Shown here: positions 8,137 to 17,654 of the stretch, one piece after another | How positions within the stretch are numbered: position 1 is the stretch's first letter | Layout of the letters: each line of letters begins with the position of its first letter | NCBI GenBank assembly: GCA_949294665.1 | Contig: CASFID010000059.1 | Location: forward strand, 31,831 to 95,830 | Source of the DNA: an uncultured Eubacteriales bacterium | Lineage (GTDB): Bacteria > Bacillota > Clostridia > Lachnospirales > Lachnospiraceae | Reading direction: 5' to 3' | Length of the DNA stretch: 64,000 bases | Program-made: the position numbers and the translations under genes | The notes under the pieces: generated by a model | What the model saw: the letters and a program-made list of their open reading frames with translations, nothing else | Told to the model about the DNA's origin: nothing | Databases searched by the model: none

Positions 8137-9069
8137 TCAGAACAAATGTATATATACAACGCCTAACAGACTGGCTGCCGCTGCGGCAGTCAGTTTTTGT
8201 GTGATGTAGGGCAGAAGCGGCAGACCTGTATCCCTGAGCATACTCTTTGTCTGTGCAGCCGCACACAATCCGCCAAAGGAGGTCAGCCCGAGAACGAGAG
8301 GATAGCATACCGAAGGGTCCGGTATCGATCTGTGGATCATAAGGATACCGTTCGTTATCTCAAGGGAAGGCAGAACGGCTGCCAGGATCGGAGAGCCTTC
8401 TGCAGATCCGCCGAGCAGGGAGATCAGGACGGAAAAAAATATAATATATAATCCTACTTTGACAATGGACTCAAAGCTATCCTCCAGACATGAGTCCAGC
8501 ATGGCGAAATTAATGAGCTTTGACGCCTTCCGATTCCCCGAAGCCACAGAAGGGAAGCATTTTCTCCCTTTCAGATAAAACCGGCGGAAGACCATGCTCA
8601 GAAGCACAGGCACTGTGATCAGGATCAGAAGTGTGGGGATCAGCAGATCTTCACGGTCAAATGTTTTCCACACGATAAAGTTGATAATAAAGATCGGGCT
8701 TGTATTATTGCAAAAGGAAAGGAGATAGGCGCCCTCATCCTGCGAGATCCTTCCTGAGCGGATAAGATCCGCCGATATCTTCGCTCCCATAGGGTACCCG
8801 CACAGGAAGCCGGCGATCACTGCAAAGGCTCCGTCGGGCGATGTCGCAAATACTGCGGAGAACAGCCTGCCGAACAGCCGGGATACAATATCGAGTCCGC
8901 CTCCTGCGAGCATCAGGCCGGAGACAAGCATAAAGGGGAACAGTGTTGGAAATACGATCTGGAACCATAAGAGCAGTCCGCTCTCAGCTCCATTGAACAC
9001 CTCTTTCGGTGAGAAAATCATTGCAAGGAAAAGAAAGACCGCGAGAGCTCCTGACATGATCTGTTTCAT
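8137..9069 (-). CDS. ylbJ: YlbJ-like sporulation membrane protein (nucleoside-recognition/Gate domain)
   Basis: A 310-residue polytopic membrane protein with about eight hydrophobic segments and Gate-domain features (GFLCGYPMGAKISADLIRSG and LLSFCNNTSPIFIINFI). Bacillus ylbJ lies beside coaD and is expressed in the mother cell under sigma-E, where it is needed for spore cortex; the neighbourhood supports the same identity. The ATG at 9069 has CGGAG eight bases upstream; seven further in-frame codons exist before it. Here it is inverted relative to coaD and divergent from the M23 peptidase. Confidence 0.9.
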   Translation of the reverse strand: MKQIMSGALAVFLFLAMIFSPKEVFNGAESGLLLWFQIVFPTLFPFMLVSGLMLAGGGLDIVSRLFGRLFSAVFATSPDGAFAVIAGFLCGYPMGAKISADLIRSGRISQDEGAYLLSFCNNTSPIFIINFIVWKTFDREDLLIPTLLILITVPVLLSMVFRRFYLKGRKCFPSVASGNRKASKLINFAMLDSCLEDSFESIVKVGLYIIFFSVLISLLGGSAEGSPILAAVLPSLEITNGILMIHRSIPDPSVCYPLVLGLTSFGGLCAAAQTKSMLRDTGLPLLPYITQKLTAAAAASLLGVVYIHLF

Positions 9070-9119
9070 TGACAATTCTCCGATCCGCACAGTGAAAGAC
9101 TTATTTCAGATATATGACG

Positions 9120-9150
9120 TTAGTATGTTCTTTATGAAGCCGTCATATAG
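9120..9150 (-). promoter_or_regulatory. Weak candidate sigma-E promoter of ylbJ
   Basis: On the minus strand CATACTAA resembles the sigma-E -10 element (CATACAnT), with CTATATG 16 bases upstream as a partial -35. Sigma-E control is known for Bacillus ylbJ; the match here is imperfect. Confidence 0.35.
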
Positions 9151-9172
9151 TAAAACAAAAAGGAGTTATCGA

Positions 9173-10000
9173 TTGAAACAGATCTTAAGATACAGTCTCA
9201 CCCTGTTCCTTCTTATCTTTTTCTGCGCTATCTGGATGCCGAGGCTGCGCTATCTGAGCGAGAGCAGCCGTCTGAGCGCTTCCACTCTGGAAAGCGGAGC
9301 TTTCAGGCGGCAGCTGGTCGATGAAGAGACGGCAGAGGCGATCAGAGAGCTGGATGCGCCCGGAGAATATCTTGCTGTGTACTGGCTGGAGAGCGGTTTT
9401 GGGGAGCATGGAGCGGATGTATCCCCTGACAATTTTATTTCTCTGAGGAAACGGTGGGAGACGGCGGATGGATGGAGCGGCTATTTGAGCGCCTGCCAGT
9501 CGATCTGGGATGATCTTGTTTACTTTCCCGTTGCATCGGCGCAGAGTTCCGGTATCGATGTTTCTTTTGAGGATTCATGGATGTTTGACCGTTCCTATAA
9601 AGGGGAGCGTGGCCATGAAGGGACGGATATCATGCCGAATAAAAATGAACGCGGCGTACTTCCTGTCGTCAGCATGACAGACGGAGTGATACAGAATAAA
9701 GGCTGGCTTGAACTTGGCGGATACCGCGTCGGGATCCGTTCTCCGGGCGGCGCATATTTTTACTATGCCCATCTGGATTCCTATGCGGACATTGAAGAAG
9801 GAGATGAGGTTCAGGCAGGCGATCTGCTCGGCTTCATGGGGGATACCGGATACGGTACAGAGGAGGGGACGAAAGGGAAATTCCCTGTGCACCTCCACCT
9901 GGGAATCTATATCTTCAGCGACGGCCGGGAGATCAGCGTCAATCCCTATCCTGCGCTGAAATATGTTGAAGAGAAAAAGGTCGACTATCAGGAAAGATGA
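9173..10000 (+). CDS. M23 family (LytM-type) metallopeptidase, membrane-anchored
   Basis: A 275-residue protein with one N-terminal membrane segment (SLTLFLLIFFCAIWM) and a C-terminal M23 endopeptidase domain outside the membrane. The zinc ligands are present: GHEGTD near residue 145 and HLHLG near residue 239, so an active peptidoglycan peptidase is likely. The frame is open further upstream, but AAGGAG precedes a TTG at 9173 by nine bases and the upstream ATGs have no such site, so TTG is taken as start. Next to ylbJ and in a spore former, a role in sporulation-related wall remodelling is possible but unproven. Confidence 0.88.
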   Translation: MKQILRYSLTLFLLIFFCAIWMPRLRYLSESSRLSASTLESGAFRRQLVDEETAEAIRELDAPGEYLAVYWLESGFGEHGADVSPDNFISLRKRWETADGWSGYLSACQSIWDDLVYFPVASAQSSGIDVSFEDSWMFDRSYKGERGHEGTDIMPNKNERGVLPVVSMTDGVIQNKGWLELGGYRVGIRSPGGAYFYYAHLDSYADIEEGDEVQAGDLLGFMGDTGYGTEEGTKGKFPVHLHLGIYIFSDGREISVNPYPALKYVEEKKVDYQER

Positions 10001-10030
10001 TGATATACTATCCATTATGGAGGAAAAAAG

Positions 10031-11440
10031 ATGAATCTGCCATCCGCATTTGAAGATAAAATGAAACAACTACTCGGCTCCGGATATAACGATTATCTCA
10101 ACTGTTTTGACGAGCCGCGCCACTACGGCCTTCGTGTCAACACGGCGAAGATCTCTGTGGAAGATTTCCTGAAGATCTCACCCTGGCCGCTCGAAAGGGT
10201 TCCATGGATACGCAACGGATTTTATTATGACGGCGAAAACTGCCACCCGGCAAGACATCCGTATTATTTTGCCGGACTTTACTATCTCCAGGAGCCGAGC
10301 GCCATGACTCCCGCTGACCGCCTGCCTGTTGAACCGGGGGACCGCGTACTGGACGTCTGCGCCGCTCCCGGCGGAAAAGCGACCGAGCTGGGCGCAAGGC
10401 TGAACGGGACGGGGATCCTGGCTGCCAATGATCTTAGCAGTTCCCGCGCCAGAGGCCTTTTAAAAAACATCGAGCTTATGGGGATCGGCAATGTCCTTGT
10501 TCTGAGCGAGGAACCGGGGAGACTGATTCCGTATTTTACGGAATACTTTGACAAGATACTCATTGATGCTCCTTGTTCGGGAGAAGGGATGTTCCGGAAG
10601 GATCGGAAGATGATTCGCGCCTGGGAGGAGCACGGCCCGGAATATTTCTCAAAAATCCAGAGGAGTATCATTACGCAGGCTGCTCGGATGCTCAGGCCCG
10701 GCGGGATGCTCCTGTACTCGACATGTACGTTTTCACCGGAAGAGAACGAGCAGACAGTCGAATATCTACTGGAACAGTACCCTGACTTTGACGTGTGCGG
10801 GATCGAAGGATATGAAGGATTTTCCTGCGGGATGCCGGAAACGACCGCTTCGGGAGACGAGAGACTCCGGCGGACGGTAAGGATCTTTCCACATCGGATG
10901 AAAGGAGAGGGACATTTCCTTGCTCTTGTAAGAAAAGGAATCCCCGGCGCTTTGGATAAGAAGACGGGAGACCATTCCGCTGTAAAAAAGGGAACGCGTG
11001 CAGGCAGAAAGAAACTGCCGGAAGAACTTGACAGCTTTCTGGCAGACGTCGACCGCAAATTTGATCCGGACCGTATCGAAATACATGCGGAAAAAGTGTA
11101 TTATATGCCCGAGGGACTCCCCTCTCTGAGCGGGATACGTTTTCTGCGCACAGGTCTCTTCCTCGGAGAACTGAAGAAAAGACGGTTTGAACCCAGCCAG
11201 GCGTTCGCAATGAACCTGAAAAAAGGAGAATATGCCAGAACGATCGATCTGCCGGTATCTGATGAGCGCGTTATAAAATATCTGAAAGGCGAGACGCTCG
11301 ACGTCCGGGATTTTGTTTCCCCGGATGCCAAAGGCTGGTATCTGATCTGCGTGGACGGATATCCGCTCGGATTTGGGAAACTTGCGGGCCAGGTGCTGAA
11401 AAATAAATATCTGCCCGGATGGCGGTGGCAGTCGTCATGA
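10031..11440 (+). CDS. rsmF: RsmF-type rRNA (cytosine-C5)-methyltransferase
   Basis: A 469-residue NOL1/NOP2/Sun family RNA m5C methyltransferase. SAM-binding CAAPGGKATELGARL begins near residue 110, and the catalytic DAPCSGEGMFRKD lies near 180; a second Cys motif, YSTCTFSPEENE, follows. The C-terminal third resembles the RsmF RNA-binding region. AGGAGGA-type spacing before the ATG is good. The stop overlaps the next start as ATGA, so it heads a coupled run of RNA-modification genes. Confidence 0.93.
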   Translation: MNLPSAFEDKMKQLLGSGYNDYLNCFDEPRHYGLRVNTAKISVEDFLKISPWPLERVPWIRNGFYYDGENCHPARHPYYFAGLYYLQEPSAMTPADRLPVEPGDRVLDVCAAPGGKATELGARLNGTGILAANDLSSSRARGLLKNIELMGIGNVLVLSEEPGRLIPYFTEYFDKILIDAPCSGEGMFRKDRKMIRAWEEHGPEYFSKIQRSIITQAARMLRPGGMLLYSTCTFSPEENEQTVEYLLEQYPDFDVCGIEGYEGFSCGMPETTASGDERLRRTVRIFPHRMKGEGHFLALVRKGIPGALDKKTGDHSAVKKGTRAGRKKLPEELDSFLADVDRKFDPDRIEIHAEKVYYMPEGLPSLSGIRFLRTGLFLGELKKRRFEPSQAFAMNLKKGEYARTIDLPVSDERVIKYLKGETLDVRDFVSPDAKGWYLICVDGYPLGFGKLAGQVLKNKYLPGWRWQSS

Positions 11441-12162
11441 GGATCAGACTGGACAAATATCTTTCGGACATGGGAAGAGGCACGAGGAGTCAGATGAAGA
11501 AAGAAATCATAAACGGCAGCGTTTCTGTCAACGGAAAGGCAGTGCACCGCCCGGAGACAAAGATCGACTCAGAGAAGGACAAGGTCACATTCTGCGGAGA
11601 GTCCGTCACCTACGCCAGATACGAATATTATATGATGAACAAACCGGCTGGCGTGGTTTCTGCCGTCTCTGACAAACGGGAACGGACTGTGATCGATCTT
11701 CTCACCGACCGTACGAGATCCGGTCTTTTTCCGGCCGGAAGACTCGATAAAGACACAGAAGGTCTTCTCCTTATCACAAACGACGGCGGACTCGCTCATC
11801 GGCTGCTGTCTCCGAAGAAGCATGTGGATAAAATCTATTTTGCGAAGATAAAAGGATGCGTCACAAAAGAAGATGCAGACCGGTTTGCCCTTGGAGTGGA
11901 TATCGGGGATGACAGTCTCACGCTCCCGGCAAAACTTTCCATCTGTTCTTCCGGTGAGATCTCGGAGATCAGACTGACTCTCCGGGAAGGAAGATTCCAC
12001 CAGGTCAAACGCATGTTTCAGGCTGTCGGAAAAGAAGTGATCTATCTGAAACGCGTTCAGATGGGAGGCCTTGCACTTGACGAGACGCTGAGGCCGGGAG
12101 AGTACCGCAGACTGACGGAAGAAGAGGTAGAAAGATTATGCTCACGGGAAAGAAAGCTGTAA
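11437..12162 (+). CDS. rsuA: RsuA-family rRNA pseudouridine synthase
   Basis: A 241-residue protein with an N-terminal S4 RNA-binding domain (MRIRLDKYLSDMGRGTRSQM) and a pseudouridine synthase domain whose catalytic Asp is in GRLDKDTEGLLL near residue 104. The REGRFHQVKRMF segment is also typical of the RsuA/RluB/E/F branch. The usual target of RsuA is U516 of 16S rRNA; the branch call is by length and motif. The start overlaps the rsmF stop by four bases, and the end overlaps the HAD gene by 25. Confidence 0.9.
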   Translation: MRIRLDKYLSDMGRGTRSQMKKEIINGSVSVNGKAVHRPETKIDSEKDKVTFCGESVTYARYEYYMMNKPAGVVSAVSDKRERTVIDLLTDRTRSGLFPAGRLDKDTEGLLLITNDGGLAHRLLSPKKHVDKIYFAKIKGCVTKEDADRFALGVDIGDDSLTLPAKLSICSSGEISEIRLTLREGRFHQVKRMFQAVGKEVIYLKRVQMGGLALDETLRPGEYRRLTEEEVERLCSRERKL

Positions 12163-12815
12163 TATTTGATATGGACGGTTCTCTTGTGGATTCCATGTGG
12201 ATCTGGCCGGAAGTCGACCGGATCTATATGGAGAAATATCATCTCACTGAACCGGCCACATTCCACAGAGACATCGAGGGAATGAGCTACACAGAGACAG
12301 CGCGGTACTTCGTGGATACTTTCAAGCTTGATCAGAGCGTGGAAGAGGTGATGCAGGAGTGGCGCGATATGACGCTGCGTCTCTATGCCACTGAAGTTTT
12401 CCCGAAGCCGGGCGCTGTCGACTTTCTGAAAGACCTGAAGAGGCGGGGAGTGTACCTGGGGATCGCCACGAGCAATGACCGCATAATCGCTGACGCCGCC
12501 TTAAACGCGCGCGGCCTTGCACAATACTTTGATTCTGTACGTACATCCTGCGAAGTGGCTGCCGGAAAGCCTGCCCCGGACGTCTATCTGAAAGTGGCGG
12601 AGGATCTCTGTGTGGAGCCTGCGGCGTGCCTTGTCTTCGAGGATGTACCAAACGGCATCCTGGCCGGAAAGAACGCCGGGATGGAGGTGTGCGCCGTAGA
12701 TGATGAATTCTCCAGACCGCTGGAAAGAGAAAAGAAACGGCTTGCCGATTATTTTATCCATGATTTTAATGATATTTTCAAACATACCTATGAAAGGTGC
12801 GATGAACAGACGTGA
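12138..12815 (+). CDS. HAD superfamily phosphatase (beta-phosphoglucomutase-like)
   Basis: A 225-residue HAD hydrolase with motif I FDMDGSLVDSM, an alpha-helical cap at about residues 15-85, motif II IATSN, motif III Lys in AAGKPAPDVY and motif IV VFEDVPNGI. These place it with subclass I phosphatases/phosphomutases acting on small phosphorylated metabolites; the substrate cannot be read from sequence. It overlaps rsuA by 25 bases and the next gene by four (GTGA), so it is embedded in the operon. Confidence 0.92.
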   Translation: MLTGKKAVIFDMDGSLVDSMWIWPEVDRIYMEKYHLTEPATFHRDIEGMSYTETARYFVDTFKLDQSVEEVMQEWRDMTLRLYATEVFPKPGAVDFLKDLKRRGVYLGIATSNDRIIADAALNARGLAQYFDSVRTSCEVAAGKPAPDVYLKVAEDLCVEPAACLVFEDVPNGILAGKNAGMEVCAVDDEFSRPLEREKKRLADYFIHDFNDIFKHTYERCDEQT

Positions 12816-14764
12816 CGCGCAGTGATTTTTTACCGCTAAGCAGAAATGATATGTTAAACAGAGGCTGGGACAGTGTGGACTTTGCCTATGTGATCGGTGA
12901 CGCCTATGTAGATCACCCCTCCTTCGGACATGCGATCATCAGCCGTGTGCTGGAATCCCGCGGGTATCGCGTGGGGATCATCTCTCAGCCCGACTGGAAA
13001 GATCCGAAAAGTATACAGATCTACGGGGAACCCCGTCTGGGATTCCTCGTCTCCGCAGGTAATATGGACTCTATGGTCAACCACTACAGTGTGTCGAAGA
13101 AGCACAGAAAGACAGACGCATATACGCCGGGCGGTGTGATGGGAAAACGTCCGGACTATGCATGCGTTGTGTACGGGAATCTGATCCGACGGACATACAA
13201 GAGGACGCCTGTCATCCTTGGTGGGATCGAGGCGAGTCTGAGAAGACTGGCTCATTATGACTACTGGTCTGATCGTCTGAAGCGATCTGTACTTCTTGAT
13301 TCCGGCGCCGATATGATCTCTTACGGGATGGGGGAGCGATCGATCGTGGAGATCGCAGACGCCCTGGACGCCGGCATACCGGTCAGCGAACTGACTTACA
13401 TCGATGGCACTGTTGTTAAAGTAAGAGGGAAAGACCGGATCTATGACGCGGAATACCTTCCGTCATATGAGGAACTGAAAGCCGATAAGGAGACCTACGC
13501 CCGAAGCTTCTACACACAGTATCTCAACACGGATGCATTTAACGGGAAACGGCTGGCGGAACCATATTCAGATCATCTCTATGTCGTGCAGAATCCGCCG
13601 TCAAAGCCTTTAAGCGTCACAGAGATGGACGACGTCTATGATCTTCCATATATGAGGACCTATCATCCGTCCTACGAAGAGAAGAGCGGGATACCGGCGG
13701 TTTCAGAGATCCGCTTTAGTCTCATCAGCAGCAGAGGATGCTTTGGCGGGTGCAGTTTCTGCGCTCTTACATTCCATCAGGGCAGGATCGTGCAGGCAAG
13801 AAGCCACGATTCTCTCCTCAGAGAGGCAGAGCTCATCACAAAAGAAAAAGATTTTAAAGGCTATATCCATGATGTGGGAGGTCCGACTGCAAACTTTCGT
13901 CATCCCTCGTGCGGCGGACAGCTTGAGCGCGGCGTCTGCCGAAACCGCCAGTGCCTGTTCCCGAAGCCATGCGGCAATCTCGACGTAGACCACAGCGATT
14001 ATGTATCTCTTTTAAGAAAACTGCGCCAGGTCTCCGGAGTAAAGAAAGTATTTATCCGCTCCGGCATCCGGTTTGACTATCTGCTTGCAGATAAGAAGAG
14101 AGATTTCCTGAAGGAGCTCTGTCAGTATCATGTGAGCGGACAGCTCAAAGTTGCGCCTGAACACGTGTCCGCGGCTGTTCTTTCTCTGATGGGAAAACCG
14201 GAGCACAGTGTATACGAGAAATTTACGGATGAATTCTGTAAAATGAATAAAAGAATCGGAAAGAAGCAGTATCTTGTCCCGTATCTGATGTCGTCCCATC
14301 CGGGTTCCACATTGAATGAGGCAGTCGAGCTGGCCCTGTACTGCAGGGATCTGGGATATATGCCGGAACAGGTACAGGATTTCTATCCGACTCCTTCCAC
14401 CTTGTCCACCTGCATGTATTATACCGGCCTTGATCCCCGGACAGGCAGGCCGGTGTATGTGCCGTCAGATCCCCATGAAAAATCGATGCAGAGAGCGCTC
14501 ATCCAGTACAGGAATCCCGCGCTCTACGATCTGGTCCTGGAAGCTCTGAGACGGGCGGGACGCACGGATCTTATAGGATACGGACCGAAGTGTCTGATCC
14601 GTCCGGCGCGCACCGGACAGGGACGCCCGGCTTTTGACAAAGGAAAAACAAAGGCACACAGAGGAGGCGCGGTGAAGCCGGGATCGGCGGACCGGGCAGG
14701 ATCGGACGGGCGGCACGGCAGGAAGAAAAAGAAAACGATACGCAATATTCACAGAAAGAAGTGA
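12812..14764 (+). CDS. YgiQ family radical SAM protein
   Basis: A 650-residue UPF0313/YgiQ protein. The radical SAM cluster motif CFGGCSFC is near residue 310, after a long N-terminal region with the YgiQ signature stretches GIEASLRRLAHYDYWSD and SYGMGERSIVEIADAL. A Lys/Arg/Gly-rich tail ends the protein. The start is a GTG overlapping the HAD stop. The reaction is not established for this family; the neighbours suggest RNA-related work only by association. Confidence 0.94.
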   Translation: MTRSDFLPLSRNDMLNRGWDSVDFAYVIGDAYVDHPSFGHAIISRVLESRGYRVGIISQPDWKDPKSIQIYGEPRLGFLVSAGNMDSMVNHYSVSKKHRKTDAYTPGGVMGKRPDYACVVYGNLIRRTYKRTPVILGGIEASLRRLAHYDYWSDRLKRSVLLDSGADMISYGMGERSIVEIADALDAGIPVSELTYIDGTVVKVRGKDRIYDAEYLPSYEELKADKETYARSFYTQYLNTDAFNGKRLAEPYSDHLYVVQNPPSKPLSVTEMDDVYDLPYMRTYHPSYEEKSGIPAVSEIRFSLISSRGCFGGCSFCALTFHQGRIVQARSHDSLLREAELITKEKDFKGYIHDVGGPTANFRHPSCGGQLERGVCRNRQCLFPKPCGNLDVDHSDYVSLLRKLRQVSGVKKVFIRSGIRFDYLLADKKRDFLKELCQYHVSGQLKVAPEHVSAAVLSLMGKPEHSVYEKFTDEFCKMNKRIGKKQYLVPYLMSSHPGSTLNEAVELALYCRDLGYMPEQVQDFYPTPSTLSTCMYYTGLDPRTGRPVYVPSDPHEKSMQRALIQYRNPALYDLVLEALRRAGRTDLIGYGPKCLIRPARTGQGRPAFDKGKTKAHRGGAVKPGSADRAGSDGRHGRKKKKTIRNIHRKK

Positions 14765-14773
14765 GATCATTGT

Positions 14774-15793
14774 ATGAAAGAAGTCGTGATAAAGACAAAT
14801 GAAGCCGGTCAGAGACTGGACAAATATCTATCCAAATATATGTCGCTTGCACCGAAAAGCTTCTTTTACAAGATGCTGCGCCGAAAAAACATCACACTCA
14901 ACGGAAGGAAGGCTTCCGGCCGGGAGATCCTCGCTGCCGGAGATACAGTAAAACTGTTCCTGTCCGAGGAGACGATCGATAAGTTTACCAAAAGAAACGA
15001 CGCGCCGCGTGCCGCAGACATGCCGTCGGCCCGGCTGGATATCCTGTATGAGGATGCGGATACTGTCTTTATAAATAAGCCTGTGGGGATGCTCTCGCAA
15101 AAGGCGGCAAAGGACGACGTGTCACTTGTGGAATATCTGACGGCATATCTCCTCGAGAGCCGCCAGATCACCGAGGAGGAGCTTCAGACTTTTCATCCCT
15201 CCGTCTGTAACCGGCTGGACCGGAATACAAGCGGTATTGTCGCCGCCGGAAAGACGATGGCGGCTCTCCAGGAATTAAGCGCTATGTTTCGAGAGCGGAG
15301 CGTGAAGAAGTATTATCTCTGTCTTGTTGCGGGAAATGTGAGAAACGGATCACATATCAGCGGTTTCCTGAAAAAGGATCCCAGAACCAATCGAGCTGTT
15401 CTAAGCAGAATGGAAACGGAAGGCGCCGTCAGGATCGAGACGGAGTACCGGCCGCTTGATGCCGGGGATAATGTTACTCTGCTGGAGGTCCGGCTCATCA
15501 CGGGGAAGACACATCAGATCCGCGCGCATATGGCTTCACTGGGGCACCCCATTATCGGGGACTATAAGTATGGCGACCGGAAGATCAATGACGGATACCG
15601 TGTGAAATACGGGCTGTCGTCGCAGCTTTTGCACTCTGCAAAGCTGTGTATCCCCAGATGCACCGGCGCTCTGTCCGCTCTGTCGGGGAAAGTCATCACC
15701 GCACCTGTACCCGAACTGTTTCAGAAGATCTGCGAGGATGCAAAGATTAAGAGGAGTTGTCTGTTATGGCCACATGGAGCTCGAGAGGACTGA
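14774..15793 (+). CDS. RluA-family pseudouridine synthase with S4 domain
   Basis: A 339-residue RNA pseudouridine synthase. An S4-like N-terminal domain (AGQRLDKYLSKYM) is followed by the RluA catalytic domain, with Asp in CNRLDRNTSG near residue 147 and the TGKTHQIRAHMASLGHPI segment. It resembles the RluC/RluD group acting on 23S rRNA; another member lies at 44958-45890. The 3' end overlaps recU by 28 bases. Confidence 0.93.
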   Translation: MKEVVIKTNEAGQRLDKYLSKYMSLAPKSFFYKMLRRKNITLNGRKASGREILAAGDTVKLFLSEETIDKFTKRNDAPRAADMPSARLDILYEDADTVFINKPVGMLSQKAAKDDVSLVEYLTAYLLESRQITEEELQTFHPSVCNRLDRNTSGIVAAGKTMAALQELSAMFRERSVKKYYLCLVAGNVRNGSHISGFLKKDPRTNRAVLSRMETEGAVRIETEYRPLDAGDNVTLLEVRLITGKTHQIRAHMASLGHPIIGDYKYGDRKINDGYRVKYGLSSQLLHSAKLCIPRCTGALSALSGKVITAPVPELFQKICEDAKIKRSCLLWPHGARED

Positions 15794-16299
15794 GAGGATC
15801 CACTCTGGAGGAATTTATCAATCATACAAATGAGCGTTATACGGATCTGGGGCTTGCCCTGATCCAAAAGATCCCCACGCCGATCACACCGGTGAAGATC
15901 GATCAGGAAAAGCGGCATATCACTCTGGCTTATTTTGACAAGGTCAGCACCGTCGATTACATTGGAGCTGTCCAGGGCATACCGGTCTGTTTTGACGCCA
16001 AAGAATGCAGCGCCGATACGTTCCCTCTGCAGAATGTACATGATCATCAGATGGATTTCATGGAGAAGTTCGAGAAGCAGGGCGGGATTTCCTTTCTGCT
16101 CATATATTACAGCACGAGGGACGAACTGTACTATATGAGATACGAGCAGATCCGCAGATTCTGGGAGCGGGGCAAAAGCGGCGGACGCAAGAGCTTCCGA
16201 TATGAGGAGCTTGAGCCCGGATGGTTCATGGAATTCAGACAGGGCTATTTTGTGCCCTATCTGGATATGATCCAGAAAGACCTGGACGGCAGGGATTGA
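15766..16299 (+). CDS. recU: Holliday junction resolvase RecU
   Basis: A 177-residue resolvase that cuts four-way DNA junctions in Firmicute recombination and chromosome segregation. The catalytic DAKEC near residue 75 and the N-terminal RGxxLExxIxxxNxxY-like segment (RGSTLEEFINHTNERY) are present. The start ATG is preceded by AGGAG and lies inside the preceding gene; an in-frame TTG three codons earlier is less likely. In Bacillus recU is joined to ponA; here no ponA is adjacent. Its stop codon overlaps the his promoter. Confidence 0.93.
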   Translation: MATWSSRGLRGSTLEEFINHTNERYTDLGLALIQKIPTPITPVKIDQEKRHITLAYFDKVSTVDYIGAVQGIPVCFDAKECSADTFPLQNVHDHQMDFMEKFEKQGGISFLLIYYSTRDELYYMRYEQIRRFWERGKSGGRKSFRYEELEPGWFMEFRQGYFVPYLDMIQKDLDGRD

Positions 16300-16324
16300 C
16301 AGAGCAGGGCAAAGTCCGTATAAT
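16296..16324 (+). promoter_or_regulatory. Consensus sigma-A promoter of the his operon
   Basis: TTGACA (16296-16301), 17 bases, TATAAT (16319-16324), both perfect. The -35 box overlaps the recU stop codon. The leader is only about 40 bases, too short for a T-box. Confidence 0.88.
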
Positions 16325-16372
16325 TACAAGGTGTTTAACATAGTAGCACATTAAAGTGAAAGAGGAGAGCAT

Positions 16373-17611
16373 ATGGAACAGAAACTTCACACCCCGGAAG
16401 GAGTCCGGGATATCTACAACAAAGAATGTGAAACCAAACTTGCACTTCAGAAAAAGCTGAATACCGTACTTCATCTCTACGGTTATAAAGATATACAGAC
16501 GCCGACATTTGAATACTATGACGTGTTCCGGGAGGAGATCGGATCTACATCCACGCAGGAACTTTATAAATTTTTTGACAGAGAAGGGAGCATACTCGCT
16601 CTCAGGCCGGACATCACTCCGTCCATCGCCCGGGCGGCGGCCACCCTGTTCGAGAATGAGGACCTTCCGATCCGCCTCTGTTATGCGGGAAATACATTTA
16701 TCAATCATTCCAGCTATCAGGGGCGCCTCAAAGAGAATACCCAGCTTGGCGCAGAGTTGATCGGACTGGATACGGTGGAGGCGGATGCAGAGATGATCGC
16801 CATGGTAGTCGACGGCCTGAAAAGGACAGGACTGAAAGAATTCCAGATCAGTATCGGGCATGTTGATTTTATCCGTGGACTTATGAGCGCCGCCGACCTG
16901 CAGGAAGAAGAAGCCAGGGAAGTCCGCGCTCTTATCACAAACAGGAATTATTTCGGTGTGGAGGAACTTCTCGACAGCAGAAATGTAAAAGAGAGCGTAA
17001 GGGATGCGTTCCATACCCTGCCGGAGCTTGTAGGGGGACCGGAGGTTCTGGAAGAAGCGCTGAAAGCGGCGCCGGATCTCAACGCCCGCCTGGGAGTCAA
17101 CAGACTGCAGCAGATCTGTAGACTGCTGAAGATGTACGGGGCAGAGGACCATGTCACGTTTGATCTGAGTATGTGCGGAAGTTACGGTTATTATACCGGC
17201 GTGATCTTCCGGGCGTATACTTACGGCACCGGCGACGCGGTCGTCAGAGGCGGAAGGTACGATAATCTGCTAGCCAAATTCGGGAAAGACACGCCGTCAA
17301 TCGGATTTGCCATTATTCTTGATGAACTGATGAGCGCGCTGAACAGACAGAAGATCACGGTGGAGACAGTTCACCAGAACCTGATCGTCTATACTGAGGA
17401 GACAGAGAAACGCGCGATAGCTCTTGCCTGTAGTTTTCGCGGCAAAGGAAGGAATATCGAGCTGATCAAGCGGGAACCGGAGGAGGAAAGAGAGCGCTAT
17501 GAAACATATGCCCGCCGGAGAGGGATTTCCGCCATTTTGTATCTCAGAGACGACGAGAAGATAGAGATGGTCAATCTCATGACCGGCGAAGAGAAGATCG
17601 TAGATCTGTAA
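16373..17611 (+). CDS. hisZ: ATP phosphoribosyltransferase regulatory subunit
   Basis: A 412-residue HisZ, a histidyl-tRNA-synthetase-like protein without aminoacylation that forms a hetero-octamer with short HisG and carries histidine feedback inhibition. Class II synthetase-like segments are seen (TPEGVRDIYN, LRPDITPSIARAAA, YYTGVIFRAY and GGRYDNLLAKFG). The gene directly before it is not hisS; the short hisG downstream is its expected partner. GAGGAG precedes the ATG. Confidence 0.95.
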   Translation: MEQKLHTPEGVRDIYNKECETKLALQKKLNTVLHLYGYKDIQTPTFEYYDVFREEIGSTSTQELYKFFDREGSILALRPDITPSIARAAATLFENEDLPIRLCYAGNTFINHSSYQGRLKENTQLGAELIGLDTVEADAEMIAMVVDGLKRTGLKEFQISIGHVDFIRGLMSAADLQEEEAREVRALITNRNYFGVEELLDSRNVKESVRDAFHTLPELVGGPEVLEEALKAAPDLNARLGVNRLQQICRLLKMYGAEDHVTFDLSMCGSYGYYTGVIFRAYTYGTGDAVVRGGRYDNLLAKFGKDTPSIGFAIILDELMSALNRQKITVETVHQNLIVYTEETEKRAIALACSFRGKGRNIELIKREPEEERERYETYARRRGISAILYLRDDEKIEMVNLMTGEEKIVDL

Positions 17612-17654
17612 CAGGCAGTGATCTGTAAGAAGCATGATTAAAGGAGCATGATTT

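Noticed and set aside
16325-16372. T-box leader for the his operon
   Set aside because: The leader is about 40 bases with no terminator or T-box sequence.
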